Below, one piece after another: positions 51,944 through 60,350 of a stretch of 64,000 nucleotides of DNA; the first letter of the stretch is position 1; the number at the start of each line of letters is the position of its first letter. This stretch comes from Pseudomonas putida (GTDB lineage Bacteria > Pseudomonadota > Gammaproteobacteria > Pseudomonadales > Pseudomonadaceae), in assembly GCF_028682635.1 (NCBI RefSeq), contig NZ_JANHLK010000018.1, positions 62,001 to 126,000 on the forward strand, written 5' to 3'. The notes under the pieces are model-generated. The model did not search any database. It was not told the origin of the DNA and worked only from the letters and a program-made list of their open reading frames with translations. The translations under genes were made by a program, and so were the position numbers.

Positions 51944-53110
51944 ATGCGTATCAATCCACCACTTGTCGCACTCGCCATCGGTGCTTTTGGCATCGGCGTC
52001 ACCGAGTTCGCCCCCATGGGCATGTTGCCGGGCATCGCTGCGGATCTCGGCGTTTCCATTCCCGCCGCCGGTTTGTTGGTCAGTGCGTACGCCCTGGGCG
52101 TACTGCTCGGCGCGCCGCTGATGACCCTGACCACCGGCAGGATTCCCCGGCGCTATCTGCTGATCGGACTCATGGCGATTTTCACCCTGGGTAATCTGAT
52201 GTCAGCCCTGGCCACCGATTACTACAGCCTCATGGTCGCCAGAGTGGTGACTTCACTGAACCACGGCGCGTTCTTTGGCGTTGGCTCCATCGTCGCCGCC
52301 AGCGTCGTCGCTCCGCAGAAACGAGCCGGGGCGGTTGCGGCGATGTTCATGGGCCTTACCCTGGCAACCATCGGCGGTGTGCCGCTGGCCGCCTGGTTTG
52401 GCGAACTGTTCGGCTGGCGCACCGCATTCTGGGGTATCACCGGCCTCGGCGTGGTGGCCATGACCGCGTTGTGGTTCGCCCTGCCGAACCTGCCGGCGCC
52501 GAAAAGCGTCGGCGTTATGGCCGAAATTCGGGTACTGGGCCGTGGCCCGGTGCTGGGGGCGTTGGCCCTGACCGTTGTCGGCTCGGGTGCAATGTTTACC
52601 GTCTTCACCTACATCGCGCCGATCCTCAGCAGCGAGACCCATGCGTCCACCGCCTACATCACCGCCATGCTGGTGCTGTTCGGTGTGGGGTTGACGCTGG
52701 GCAACATGTGGGGCGGCAAGGCCGCCGACCGCTCGATAGATCGCACCCTGATCGTTTCGCTGAGTGTGCTGATTCTCGTCTTGCTGGCGTTCACCGTGCT
52801 GATGCGTTGGCCGCTGCCGGCCGCCGTTGCCATCCTGATATGGGGTATCGCCAGCTTCGCCCTGGTGCCGCCGCTACAGATGCGCGTCATGGAGGCTGCG
52901 AAGGACGCGCCCAATCTGGCCTCGGCGGTGAACATCGGTGCCTTCAACCTGGGCAACGCGATTGGTGCGGCGCTGGGTGGAGCGGTGATCAATGCCGGTC
53001 TAGGTTATCCGGCGATTTCCCTGGCCGGAGCGGCAGTGGCGGGTCTGGGGCTGCTGATGGTGTTGGCTTTTGCCTGGCGTTCCAGAACGATTGCAGCTGC
53101 GGTGGTGTGA
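51944..53110 (+). CDS. MFS efflux transporter, AraJ/DHA1-like
   Basis: A 388-residue, 12-helix exporter. The first helices read VALAIGAFGIGVTEFAPMGM and PAAGLLVSAYALGVLLGAPL, typical of the AraJ/YdhP/sugar-efflux group. The loop LTTGRIPRRYLL is motif A-like. ATG at 51944 is seven bases after AAGGAG. The frame extends far upstream over the LysR gene on the opposite strand and is not coding there. Paired with the divergent LysR gene. Confidence 0.9.
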   Translation: MRINPPLVALAIGAFGIGVTEFAPMGMLPGIAADLGVSIPAAGLLVSAYALGVLLGAPLMTLTTGRIPRRYLLIGLMAIFTLGNLMSALATDYYSLMVARVVTSLNHGAFFGVGSIVAASVVAPQKRAGAVAAMFMGLTLATIGGVPLAAWFGELFGWRTAFWGITGLGVVAMTALWFALPNLPAPKSVGVMAEIRVLGRGPVLGALALTVVGSGAMFTVFTYIAPILSSETHASTAYITAMLVLFGVGLTLGNMWGGKAADRSIDRTLIVSLSVLILVLLAFTVLMRWPLPAAVAILIWGIASFALVPPLQMRVMEAAKDAPNLASAVNIGAFNLGNAIGAALGGAVINAGLGYPAISLAGAAVAGLGLLMVLAFAWRSRTIAAAVV

Positions 53111-53515
53111 GGGGGATGTTATTCACCATTGATGAGTAACGACTAGCGGCCAGTTGTTGCCTGTCGCGAAGGACTGCAAGCGACCCATTGCAGTCGCAGG
53201 CAGCCCTCATTAATGATATCGGACACACAACAGTAGTTTTCTGACTGTTCGCCTTTAGCTCGCAAGGGGATGCCGGCTTATTGTGATCTACACTCCTTGA
53301 GCGTGTGGATGGGGGCATGCCAGTCGATCCGTAAAAACCTTGTCTGGCTATCGTGTATCAGGCGAGTTCGACAACGCCTAAATTCAAGCCCTGACCGCCA
53401 ACACGACTTGGCGCTGCTGAGAAAAATCCAAGAGCGTTTCATGTGTCATGCCTGGTATCTAACCGTCGGCATGAAAACTCACGACGCCAGCTTGCACTAA
53501 ACCAACGAGGTGAAA
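53111..53515. other. Intergenic region with a nested palindromic repeat
   Basis: 405 bp without a supported gene. At 53147-53205 there is a nested inverted repeat: an outer TGCCTG / CAGGCA pair, an inner GACTGCAA / TTGCAGTC stem, and the dispersed element GGCCAGTTGTTGCCTGTCGC at its left end. The rest probably holds the promoter of the DUF1254 gene; no convincing promoter elements seen. Confidence 0.5.
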
Positions 53516-54997
53516 ATGAACAGGAAGTCAAACCGGGGCTGGACGATGGCTGCGGCACTCGTCGTAGTGGGTTCAACGGTATTTGCTGGGTGTGCGAGCA
53601 AGAACGATCCGATCACACAGGCAAACAAGGCCGATGTGACCAAGGGCGTACCCGCACCAAGTCTCGAGCAGACCAAGGCGATCGCCGAGGAAGGTTTCAT
53701 CTACGGCTTGCCGCTGGTGATGAACTACGCCGTGATGCACGAATATGCCGTCGACAAGGGCGGCCCGCAATACAAGGCGCCGTTCAACCAGATCAAGAAC
53801 GAGCCTCGCGTCTTCACCTACCAAGATACGGCCATCATCACTCCGAACAGCGACACCCCGTACTCATTTGTCTGGCTGGACCTGCGCGCGGAGCCGATGG
53901 TTATCTCGGTGCCGGCAGTGGACAAGCGGCGTTACTACTCGGTGCAGATGATCGACGGCAACACTTACAACTACGGTTACATCGGCAGCCGTGCCACCGG
54001 CAACGAAGCGGGCGACTACATGGTGGTCGGTCCCGATTGGAAAGGCGCGCCCCCTCCCGGTATCAAAAAAGTCTTCACCTCGACCACCCCCTTTGCCGTG
54101 AGCGCCATTCGGACTCAGCTCTACAATGCCAAGGACATGCCGAATGTCGAGAAGGTGCAAGCGGGCTATAAGGTCCAGCCGCTCTCCGCCTTCCTCCATC
54201 AACCCGCGCCGCCCACTGCGCCGAAGATTGATTTCGTGCCGGCTACGACGGAAGGCATCAAGGCCAACTTCTACGAGTACTTGTCGGCCGCGATGGAGTA
54301 TGTGCCGCCATCGGCCGACGACCAGGAGATCCGGGCCAAGCTGGCGAGCATTGGGGTGGGACCTGGTCGCACCTTCGAATTCAAGGACCTCTCGCTCGAG
54401 CACAAGGCCGTGGTCCTGCTCGGGATGAAGGCCGGTGACGAGAAGGTCGACAAGTTCCTCGCGAGCGGGACGAAGATAATCAACGGCTGGAACGTAGGCG
54501 CGTACTTCGGCGACCAAACGTTCTACAAGGCCGACTGGCTGAAGCGTGCTGGTGCTGCGAAAGGCGGCCTTTACGGCAACGACGCCGTCGAGGCGATGTA
54601 TCCCAACACGCGCACCGACGGCACCGGCCATACGCTGGATACCAGCAAGCGCAAGTACACGCTGACTTTCCCGGCCGGCAAACTGCCGCCAGTCAATGCC
54701 TTCTGGTCAGTGACCATGTACGACGGCAAGAGCCAGCTGCTGGTCAAGAATCCGCTCAACCGTTACCTGATCAATTCGCCGATGCTGTCGGCGATGAAGA
54801 AAAACACGGATGGTTCACTGACGCTGTACATCCAGAAAGACTCCCCCGGCAAGGCCAAGGAGGCAAACTGGTTGCCCGCGCCTGACGACACCGTCTTTCT
54901 GGTAATGCGCCTCTATTGGCCAAAGACCGCCCCCCCTTCGATTCTTCCCGCTGGCGAAGGCAGCTGGCAGCCACCGGCGCTGGTGGTATCGAAGTAG
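53516..54997 (+). CDS. DUF1254/DUF1214 lipoprotein
   Basis: A 493-residue predicted lipoprotein: signal up to STVFAG with C26. The DUF1254 domain (about 50-180) contains EEGFIYGLPLVMNYAVM and ITPNSDTPYSFVWLDLRAEP in outline. The DUF1214 domain (about 350-475) contains VNAFWSVTMYD and the C-terminal LVMRLYWP. These two domains commonly occur together in exported proteins of unassigned role. I start at the ATG at 53516 because CGAGGTGAAA precedes it; a GTG six bases earlier is in frame but overlaps the ribosome binding site. Confidence 0.88.
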   Translation: MNRKSNRGWTMAAALVVVGSTVFAGCASKNDPITQANKADVTKGVPAPSLEQTKAIAEEGFIYGLPLVMNYAVMHEYAVDKGGPQYKAPFNQIKNEPRVFTYQDTAIITPNSDTPYSFVWLDLRAEPMVISVPAVDKRRYYSVQMIDGNTYNYGYIGSRATGNEAGDYMVVGPDWKGAPPPGIKKVFTSTTPFAVSAIRTQLYNAKDMPNVEKVQAGYKVQPLSAFLHQPAPPTAPKIDFVPATTEGIKANFYEYLSAAMEYVPPSADDQEIRAKLASIGVGPGRTFEFKDLSLEHKAVVLLGMKAGDEKVDKFLASGTKIINGWNVGAYFGDQTFYKADWLKRAGAAKGGLYGNDAVEAMYPNTRTDGTGHTLDTSKRKYTLTFPAGKLPPVNAFWSVTMYDGKSQLLVKNPLNRYLINSPMLSAMKKNTDGSLTLYIQKDSPGKAKEANWLPAPDDTVFLVMRLYWPKTAPPSILPAGEGSWQPPALVVSK

Positions 54998-55319
54998 TGC
55001 GACCCATTGCTGACACGTAGGTCGGTGTCGGCCAGTGCTACCTTTTTTGCCAATAGCAGCCGATCATGAAGGGCTGCTATTGGTCTCTTGCCCACTCGAC
55101 AATTGTCCCATCATGCTGCGGCTGATGAGCCTACCTTCAGGCTGCCACGCTGAGAGTCCGGGGCCGACCACTACACAGATTCCCGGCGCGCCGAAAATCA
55201 GAAAGCCCGAAAATAGTGGTTACGCAGCCATTTTCGGTTAATATTTTCTGAGTGTTCGGCGCGTATTTTAAGAAAATCTTGGCTCGGTTAAAAAAATCTA
55301 GCCAACGACTGGGGAAAAA
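54998..55319. other. Intergenic region with two hairpins
   Basis: 322 bp. A perfect 11-bp stem CAATAGCAGCC / GGCTGCTATTG (55051-55082) lies about 50 bases after the DUF1254 gene and may terminate it; its loop GATCATGAAG resembles the loop of the related repeat at 57118. A second inverted repeat CCGAAAAT / ATTTTCGG spans 55207-55237 in the AT-rich region before the Fic gene and could be an operator or a second terminator. Confidence 0.55.
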
Positions 55320-56816
55320 ATGGGAAATCTAGTGGGTTACGCCCATTTGATCAATGCGATGGGGCTGAAGGCTATCGGGGTAAAGAAGCCCGCACTCGTT
55401 CAACCCGTCACCCGCATTGAGCGGATCAACGGCGCGCTTGCAGTGCCGCAAGCGGTTGCACCGGAGGCTGGGGATTTTCTCGCCCACATCATCTTTGCGC
55501 TCAAACATGAGGGCGTCAATCTCTCTATTTTGGCGCAGGCTCTGCCTCGCATTGAAGGTCAACTCCTTGTCGAGGCCATAACCCAATCTCCCAGCAGTGG
55601 CTATCTGCGTAAAGTCTGCTTCCTCTGGGAAGTCTACTCCGGCGCTTTACTGGACTACACGGACAAGCCTCGGGGCCCCGGCGTCCTCCTTTTTGATCCA
55701 GAGCGCTACATCACTGGCCCATCGGTGCGAAACAACCGCTGGCGCGTGGACTTCAATGGGCTGGGGACACTCCAATATTGCGCGACGGTAGAGCGCACGC
55801 CTGAGGTCCAAGCCCTGCTTGAATACGACATTCTAGGGCGCTCGAAAGAGTTCATTGCTTCCTTGCCTAAGGAAATGATGGATCGCACCATCAACTGGGC
55901 GTACCTGAGCGAAACAGATTCCTCATTTGCGATTGAAAAGGAAGCACCAAGCCAGCAGAAGTCAGAGCGTTTCGTTCAGTTGCTGCGCCAGGCACATGAC
56001 CGCCAGCCGCTTACCGAAGACTACTTGGTCTCTCTGCAAAACAATGCAATTTCCCAACCGCTTGAATGGGCGGTGGCCTTCCGGCATGAACAAAACCACC
56101 TGACCAACTCCTTTCGAGGAGCGGCAGGGGTCACCTATATCCCCCCACCTCCAGACCTTTGCCGGGATCTGATGTTCGAACTCATGGCCTTCGCAAACCG
56201 TGCACCGTTGGAGCTTGACCCGCTGGTGGCCGCCGGCATTGCCTCATTCGGGTTCGTGTTCTTGCATCCCTTCATGGATGGGAATGGCCGACTGTCGCGC
56301 TTCTTGATACACCAGGCATTGTGCTGCAGCGGTGCGCTGGAGAACGGTTTGTTACTCCCTGTCTCCGTTGCCATGAAGCGAGAGGAGCAACGCTACCTTG
56401 AAGCTCTGCAGAGCTTCTCGAAACCTGCCCGGCAATTCTGGGACGTTCGTTGGATCGATGCCGACAACATGTCGCTTAACTTCACCGGCGACCCAAGCCT
56501 CTATCGCTACTGGGATGCGACTGAATGTGTGGCCTTCACGCTGGAAATGGCCAAGCGGGCATTGGAAATTGAACTGAGGGAAGAAACCGAGTATCTGCAA
56601 CGATACGACACGTTGCTCAAGGTGGTTAATGACAACTACGACGTGCGCGGCAGCCTCTTGAGCAAGCTGATAATGCAGTGCTTAGACCAGAATGGGGTCG
56701 TATCAAAGGGCCGGCGGAAGCAATACAACGGGTATATCCAAGAGGAGGTTTTCGACTTCCTGGAAGGTCACGCCCAAGCCCTTCTGGCAGAAGCCTACGC
56801 AGAGCCCGACGACTAA
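55320..56816 (+). CDS. Fic-domain protein (AMP-transferase family)
   Basis: A 498-residue Fic protein. The catalytic motif is HPFMDGNGR with H316, a complete HxFx(D/E)GNGR, so nucleotide transfer (usually AMPylation of a protein) is plausible. Upstream are the typical FRGAAGVTYIPPPPDL flap region (about 260-275) and N-terminal domain; the C-terminal 150 residues form a helical region, ending in a winged-helix-like part. I do not see a clear (S/T)xxxE(G/N) inhibitory helix. No small antitoxin gene is adjacent. A ribosome binding site GGGGAAA precedes the ATG. Housekeeping-type regulator or toxin cannot be told apart. Confidence 0.85.
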   Translation: MGNLVGYAHLINAMGLKAIGVKKPALVQPVTRIERINGALAVPQAVAPEAGDFLAHIIFALKHEGVNLSILAQALPRIEGQLLVEAITQSPSSGYLRKVCFLWEVYSGALLDYTDKPRGPGVLLFDPERYITGPSVRNNRWRVDFNGLGTLQYCATVERTPEVQALLEYDILGRSKEFIASLPKEMMDRTINWAYLSETDSSFAIEKEAPSQQKSERFVQLLRQAHDRQPLTEDYLVSLQNNAISQPLEWAVAFRHEQNHLTNSFRGAAGVTYIPPPPDLCRDLMFELMAFANRAPLELDPLVAAGIASFGFVFLHPFMDGNGRLSRFLIHQALCCSGALENGLLLPVSVAMKREEQRYLEALQSFSKPARQFWDVRWIDADNMSLNFTGDPSLYRYWDATECVAFTLEMAKRALEIELREETEYLQRYDTLLKVVNDNYDVRGSLLSKLIMQCLDQNGVVSKGRRKQYNGYIQEEVFDFLEGHAQALLAEAYAEPDD

Positions 56817-57303
56817 TAGTCTAGCGACCGGGGCGGTTGAATGACCGGTGGCAGATCCCTTGGGTGAAGCCATGGCCATCTCAGTCCCGCCATCTCCACT
56901 AGCTATCAGGCGGCCCAACCTTTCAAGCTCCTCAGCTTTGAAAAGGCCCAAAGCGTGCGGTCGTTCACCCACGTGGCCATAACTGGAATACCTCAAGTCT
57001 GTAACGGGCGCTGATCAAAGCAATCAGCAGCCTGCGACAGACTCCATTTATTCCCGACAGACTTTATTTCATAGCTCAAGCAGGCCAGGCAGGAGATCTA
57101 CTTTTTCAACAGAATCGGCCGAAAGCTGCCTGTCGTGAAGGGCAGCTATCGACTCAAAGATGTCGCTAATCAACCGATCCATGGGGCTGCGCTGATTGAG
57201 CTTGCGTTACTATCCATGCGCTTTCTTCAGCCCTTGCAAGCGCACTTTCGCCCTTTGCACAGCGGGCAGGGAGGGTGGAGGTCATCAGTTCCACGGCAGT
57301 GAC
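56817..57303. other. Intergenic region, one dispersed repeat
   Basis: 487 bp between the Fic gene and the convergent SDR gene. It contains one copy of the dispersed element GGCCGAAAGCTGCCTGTCGT with a short hairpin GCTGCC / GGCAGC (about 57118-57145). No coding frame is convincing: a minus-strand frame at 56703-56996 runs into the Fic gene and looks like a shadow. Confidence 0.5.
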
Positions 57304-58140
57304 TTACCGAGGCGCCAGGTCGCCGTACCAGTAGGCTGCGGTGACGCCGCCATCCATGAGAAAGTCGCTGCCGGTGATGAAGGTGCCTTCGGGCCCCATC
57401 AGTAACGCCGCGACTGCAGCGACTTCGTCGGGTGTGCCGCCACGGCCGGCAGCGCTGAGATCGATCATGCGGCGGTAGCCTTCGCCACGCGGACCGCTCA
57501 ATTCGTCTCTGGCCAGTGGGGTGAAGATGATGCCGGGGCTGATGGCGTTGACTCGTGCCCCGCGCTTGCCCCAGCGTACGGCCTCGGCCATCACGCGCAG
57601 CGAATTGGCGCGCTTGGAGATCCGATAGGCGTTCAATGGATCAGTCACCTGGTCGGCCTGAAGCATGGGCAGTGCCAGCAATTGCTCGACAGGCGTGGTG
57701 GCCAGTGCCTTGTCCTGTTCGGGTGTCAGGGCGGGCAGGCGATGGCCGGACTGCGAGGCGATGACGATTGTCGAGCCGCCCTCGGCGATCACGTTGCCAA
57801 ACGCTTCCAGCACCAGGGCCGTGCCATAAAGGTCCACTCGCAGGATGGTCGCGACCGGCGCTTGCGAAGGTGAAACACCCGCCGCGTGGATCACGCCGGT
57901 GATGTCACCGATGGCGGTTGCCATTCGAACCAGTGCCTCGACCGATTCGCGCGAAGAAACGTCGACGACGGTCGTGCTGACTTCGAAGCCTGCGTCGAGT
58001 AGCACCTTGGCCGCTGCGTCAGCGTTCTCCTGGCGCAGGTCGGCCAGCAGGACATGTTTACCCGTGCTTACGCGGCGGGCAATCGCCTGGCCAATCGAAC
58101 CAGCGCCAATGACGACTGTGACTTTGCGGGTATTTTTCAT
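57304..58140 (-). CDS. Short-chain dehydrogenase/reductase
   Basis: A 278-residue SDR. The cofactor loop is unusual, GAGSIGQ (12-18) rather than TGxxxGxG. HAAG replaces NNAG at 85-88. The active site Y172-R-I-S-K176 is complete with a serine at 129/131, and an insertion of about 40 residues separates serine and tyrosine. Upstream and co-oriented, 21 bp away, is an exported cupin; a LysR gene is divergent from the pair. Confidence 0.88.
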   Translation of the reverse strand: MKNTRKVTVVIGAGSIGQAIARRVSTGKHVLLADLRQENADAAAKVLLDAGFEVSTTVVDVSSRESVEALVRMATAIGDITGVIHAAGVSPSQAPVATILRVDLYGTALVLEAFGNVIAEGGSTIVIASQSGHRLPALTPEQDKALATTPVEQLLALPMLQADQVTDPLNAYRISKRANSLRVMAEAVRWGKRGARVNAISPGIIFTPLARDELSGPRGEGYRRMIDLSAAGRGGTPDEVAAVAALLMGPEGTFITGSDFLMDGGVTAAYWYGDLAPR

Positions 58141-58161
58141 GAGGACCTCATGTGAATTCGA

Positions 58162-58641
58162 TCAACGCCCTTGGGCGTACTGTTCGTCGCTGACCTGTTC
58201 CATCCAGTCGACCACTTTGCCGTCCAGTACTTCGGCAATGGCGATATGCGTCATTGCAGTGGTGGCGGTCGCGCCGTGCCAGTGTTTGATGTTTGGTGGA
58301 ATCCACACGGTGTCCCCCGGTTTGATTGAACGAACCGGTTGCCCCAACGCCTGCACCAGGCCCGATCCCGCGGTGACGATCAAGGTCTGGCCCAACGGGT
58401 GAGTGTGCCAGGCAGTGCGAGCGCCCGGTTCAAAGGTCACGGTGGCGCCGCTGACCCGCGCCTCTTGTGTCCCCTTGAACGGCGCGTCGACCCGAACAGT
58501 GCCGGTAAAGTAATCGGCGGGTCCCTTGGCGGAAGGCTGCGAGCCGTTCGGGTTAATGACGAGCATGGGTTTTTCCCCTTCTGCGGTTACATCGAAAGCG
58601 AGCAATGACAGCGACAACGCCGTGGCCGCGAGATTTTTCAT
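58162..58641 (-). CDS. Exported cupin-domain protein
   Basis: A 159-residue single cupin with a signal peptide (MKNLAATALSLSLLAFDVTA, cleavage near residue 20). First motif TAWHTHPLGQTLIVTAGSG carries H-T-H and downstream glutamine in place of glutamate; second motif PGDTVWIPPNIKHWHGA carries the third histidine. Such periplasmic cupins often accompany SDRs of quinone or aldehyde metabolism. The ATG at 58641 follows AAGGGAACC; the frame upstream lies in the regulator's promoter. Likely operon: cupin then SDR, under the divergent LysR gene. Confidence 0.85.
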   Translation of the reverse strand: MKNLAATALSLSLLAFDVTAEGEKPMLVINPNGSQPSAKGPADYFTGTVRVDAPFKGTQEARVSGATVTFEPGARTAWHTHPLGQTLIVTAGSGLVQALGQPVRSIKPGDTVWIPPNIKHWHGATATTAMTHIAIAEVLDGKVVDWMEQVSDEQYAQGR

Positions 58642-58760
58642 GACGGTTCCCTTGAGGCAACAGCCGTCGGTGACGACCTGAATGGATCTAAAATCTATCA
58701 GCTGCTCATTAATATGATTAGAGGCTAGAATCCGAAAATATTTATGTGAGGTTCTCATCA

Positions 58761-59672
58761 ATGCTCAGGGAAAACGCCAGTGATCTGCTTGCCTTCCTCG
58801 CCGTGGCAAAGGAGCGAAGCTTTACCAAGGCCGCTGCCAGGCTCGGCGTCTCCCAATCAGCGCTGAGCCATACGATTCGTGGCCTGGAAGCACGCCTTGG
58901 ACTGCGTTTGTTGACGCGCACCACCCGCAGCGTTTCGCCCACCGAGGCCGGCGAGCGCCTGATGAGCAGGGTGGGGCCCCACTTCGAGGAAATCGAACTG
59001 GAGCTGGCTGACCTGAGTGATCTGCGCGACACCCCCGCAGGCAATATCCGTATCAACGCAATGGACCATGTGCTGGACCAGATCATTCGGCCCGTGCTCA
59101 AAGACTTTCTCCCCAGGTATCCGGACATCTCGGTGGAAGTCTGTTGCGACTACAGCTTCGTCGACATCGCCGCACAGGGCTTTGATGCCGGGGTCAGGCT
59201 GGGCGAGGACGTGGCGCAAGGCATGATTGCCACGCGCATCGGCCCGGACATGCGCATGTCGGTGGTGGGGTCTCCTGGCTACTTTGCCAACCGCGAACTA
59301 CCCACGACGCCTCGGGCGCTCACAGATCACTTGTGCAATAACCTGCGCTTGCCCACCAACGGCGGCCTGTATGCCTGGGAGTTCGCCAAGGATGGCGAAC
59401 GTCTCAAGGTTCGCGTGACAGGCCAGGTGACCTACAACGGTGTTTATCAGCTGTTGGCAGCGGCGCTGGACGGTTTCGGGTTGAGCTACATTCCCCACGA
59501 CCTGGTCGCGCCGCACCTCGAAGCCGGGCGCCTGGTTCAAGTGCTGGAAGACTGGTCGCCATGGTTTGCCGGTTTTCATCTCTATTACCCGAGCAGGCGC
59601 CAGGCGTCGCCCGCGTTTGCGTTGCTGGTGGAGGCGTTGCGTTACAAGAACCCATCCTCTTCGACGTCCTGA
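58761..59672 (+). CDS. LysR-family transcriptional regulator
   Basis: A 303-residue LysR regulator. Helix-turn-helix FLAVAKERSFTKAAARLGVS and linker LLTRTTRSVSPTEAGERL; effector domain starts GNIRINAMDHVL. I use the ATG at 58761, nine bases after GAGG, rather than the in-frame GTG at 58746. Divergent from the cupin-SDR pair. Its 3' end overlaps the convergent TetR gene by 31 bases. Confidence 0.9.
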   Translation: MLRENASDLLAFLAVAKERSFTKAAARLGVSQSALSHTIRGLEARLGLRLLTRTTRSVSPTEAGERLMSRVGPHFEEIELELADLSDLRDTPAGNIRINAMDHVLDQIIRPVLKDFLPRYPDISVEVCCDYSFVDIAAQGFDAGVRLGEDVAQGMIATRIGPDMRMSVVGSPGYFANRELPTTPRALTDHLCNNLRLPTNGGLYAWEFAKDGERLKVRVTGQVTYNGVYQLLAAALDGFGLSYIPHDLVAPHLEAGRLVQVLEDWSPWFAGFHLYYPSRRQASPAFALLVEALRYKNPSSSTS

Positions 59673-60286
59673 GGCTCCCGTAGCGCGATATCCTGGCTGC
59701 TGGCGATCATGCGCATGACACAACCGGTGAACAAGTCCGTCAGGTGCTGTTGGGTGATCTGCACTTCGCTCCACTGCAACTGGCCATAGAGCATGCCCAT
59801 CACCGCGTGGGTGATCAGGCAGATCTCGGCATCCGGCTTGCCCTTAACCCGGTATTGCTCGGCGATGATGTCGCTCAACAGCTTGCTGTGTGCGCGCTTC
59901 GACTGGTCGGCGTGGCGTTGCTGTTCCTCGTTGAGGTTGACGAACTCGCGGGTCACCAGGATCAATCGGTGCCTTTCAAGCAGAGCAAAGCTGACGAATG
60001 CCTGGACAAAACGACGTAGCCGTTCGGTTGGGTTCCTGGCGCCTTTCAGGCGGCGCCTGGTCGTGAGCAGCAAGTCTGACAAGGCGGACTCGATGAGCTC
60101 GAACAACAAGCACTGTTTATTTTCGATGTGGTGGTAAAGCGACCCGGCCTGCAGCCCCAGGTGACCTGCCAGGTCACGCAGGCCAATGGCCTGGAAGCCG
60201 CGTGTGGCGAAGAGTTCGACTGCAGCGTGAACAAGCCGGTCGCGAGGGGTGGGTGGCGAAAGGGCGCAGGCGTTAGCGGCAGGCAT
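59642..60286 (-). CDS. TetR-family transcriptional regulator
   Basis: A 214-residue TetR regulator. The DNA-binding domain (about 15-60) has ELFATRGFQAIGLRDLAGHL and AGSLYHHIENKQCLLFELIE, the family signature; the C-terminal helical domain binds ligand. It is co-oriented with and just downstream of the NCS1 permease, acyl-CoA dehydrogenase and CoA-transferase genes, so it may control them by sensing an acyl-CoA or the transported compound. It overlaps the convergent LysR gene by 31 bases. Confidence 0.9.
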   Translation of the reverse strand: MPAANACALSPPTPRDRLVHAAVELFATRGFQAIGLRDLAGHLGLQAGSLYHHIENKQCLLFELIESALSDLLLTTRRRLKGARNPTERLRRFVQAFVSFALLERHRLILVTREFVNLNEEQQRHADQSKRAHSKLLSDIIAEQYRVKGKPDAEICLITHAVMGMLYGQLQWSEVQITQQHLTDLFTGCVMRMIASSQDIALREPQDVEEDGFL

Positions 60287-60350
60287 GGAAGAAACTCGAT
60301 CTGGCTTAGGGACAGGGCAGCCCGGGCGAGCGGCCCTGTGTTGAGGTGGA

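Noticed and set aside
60312..60339. Hairpin ACAGGGC / GCCCTGT after the NCS1 permease gene as a terminator
   Set aside because: Short stem, long loop and no U run; the TetR gene beyond it is probably still co-transcribed.
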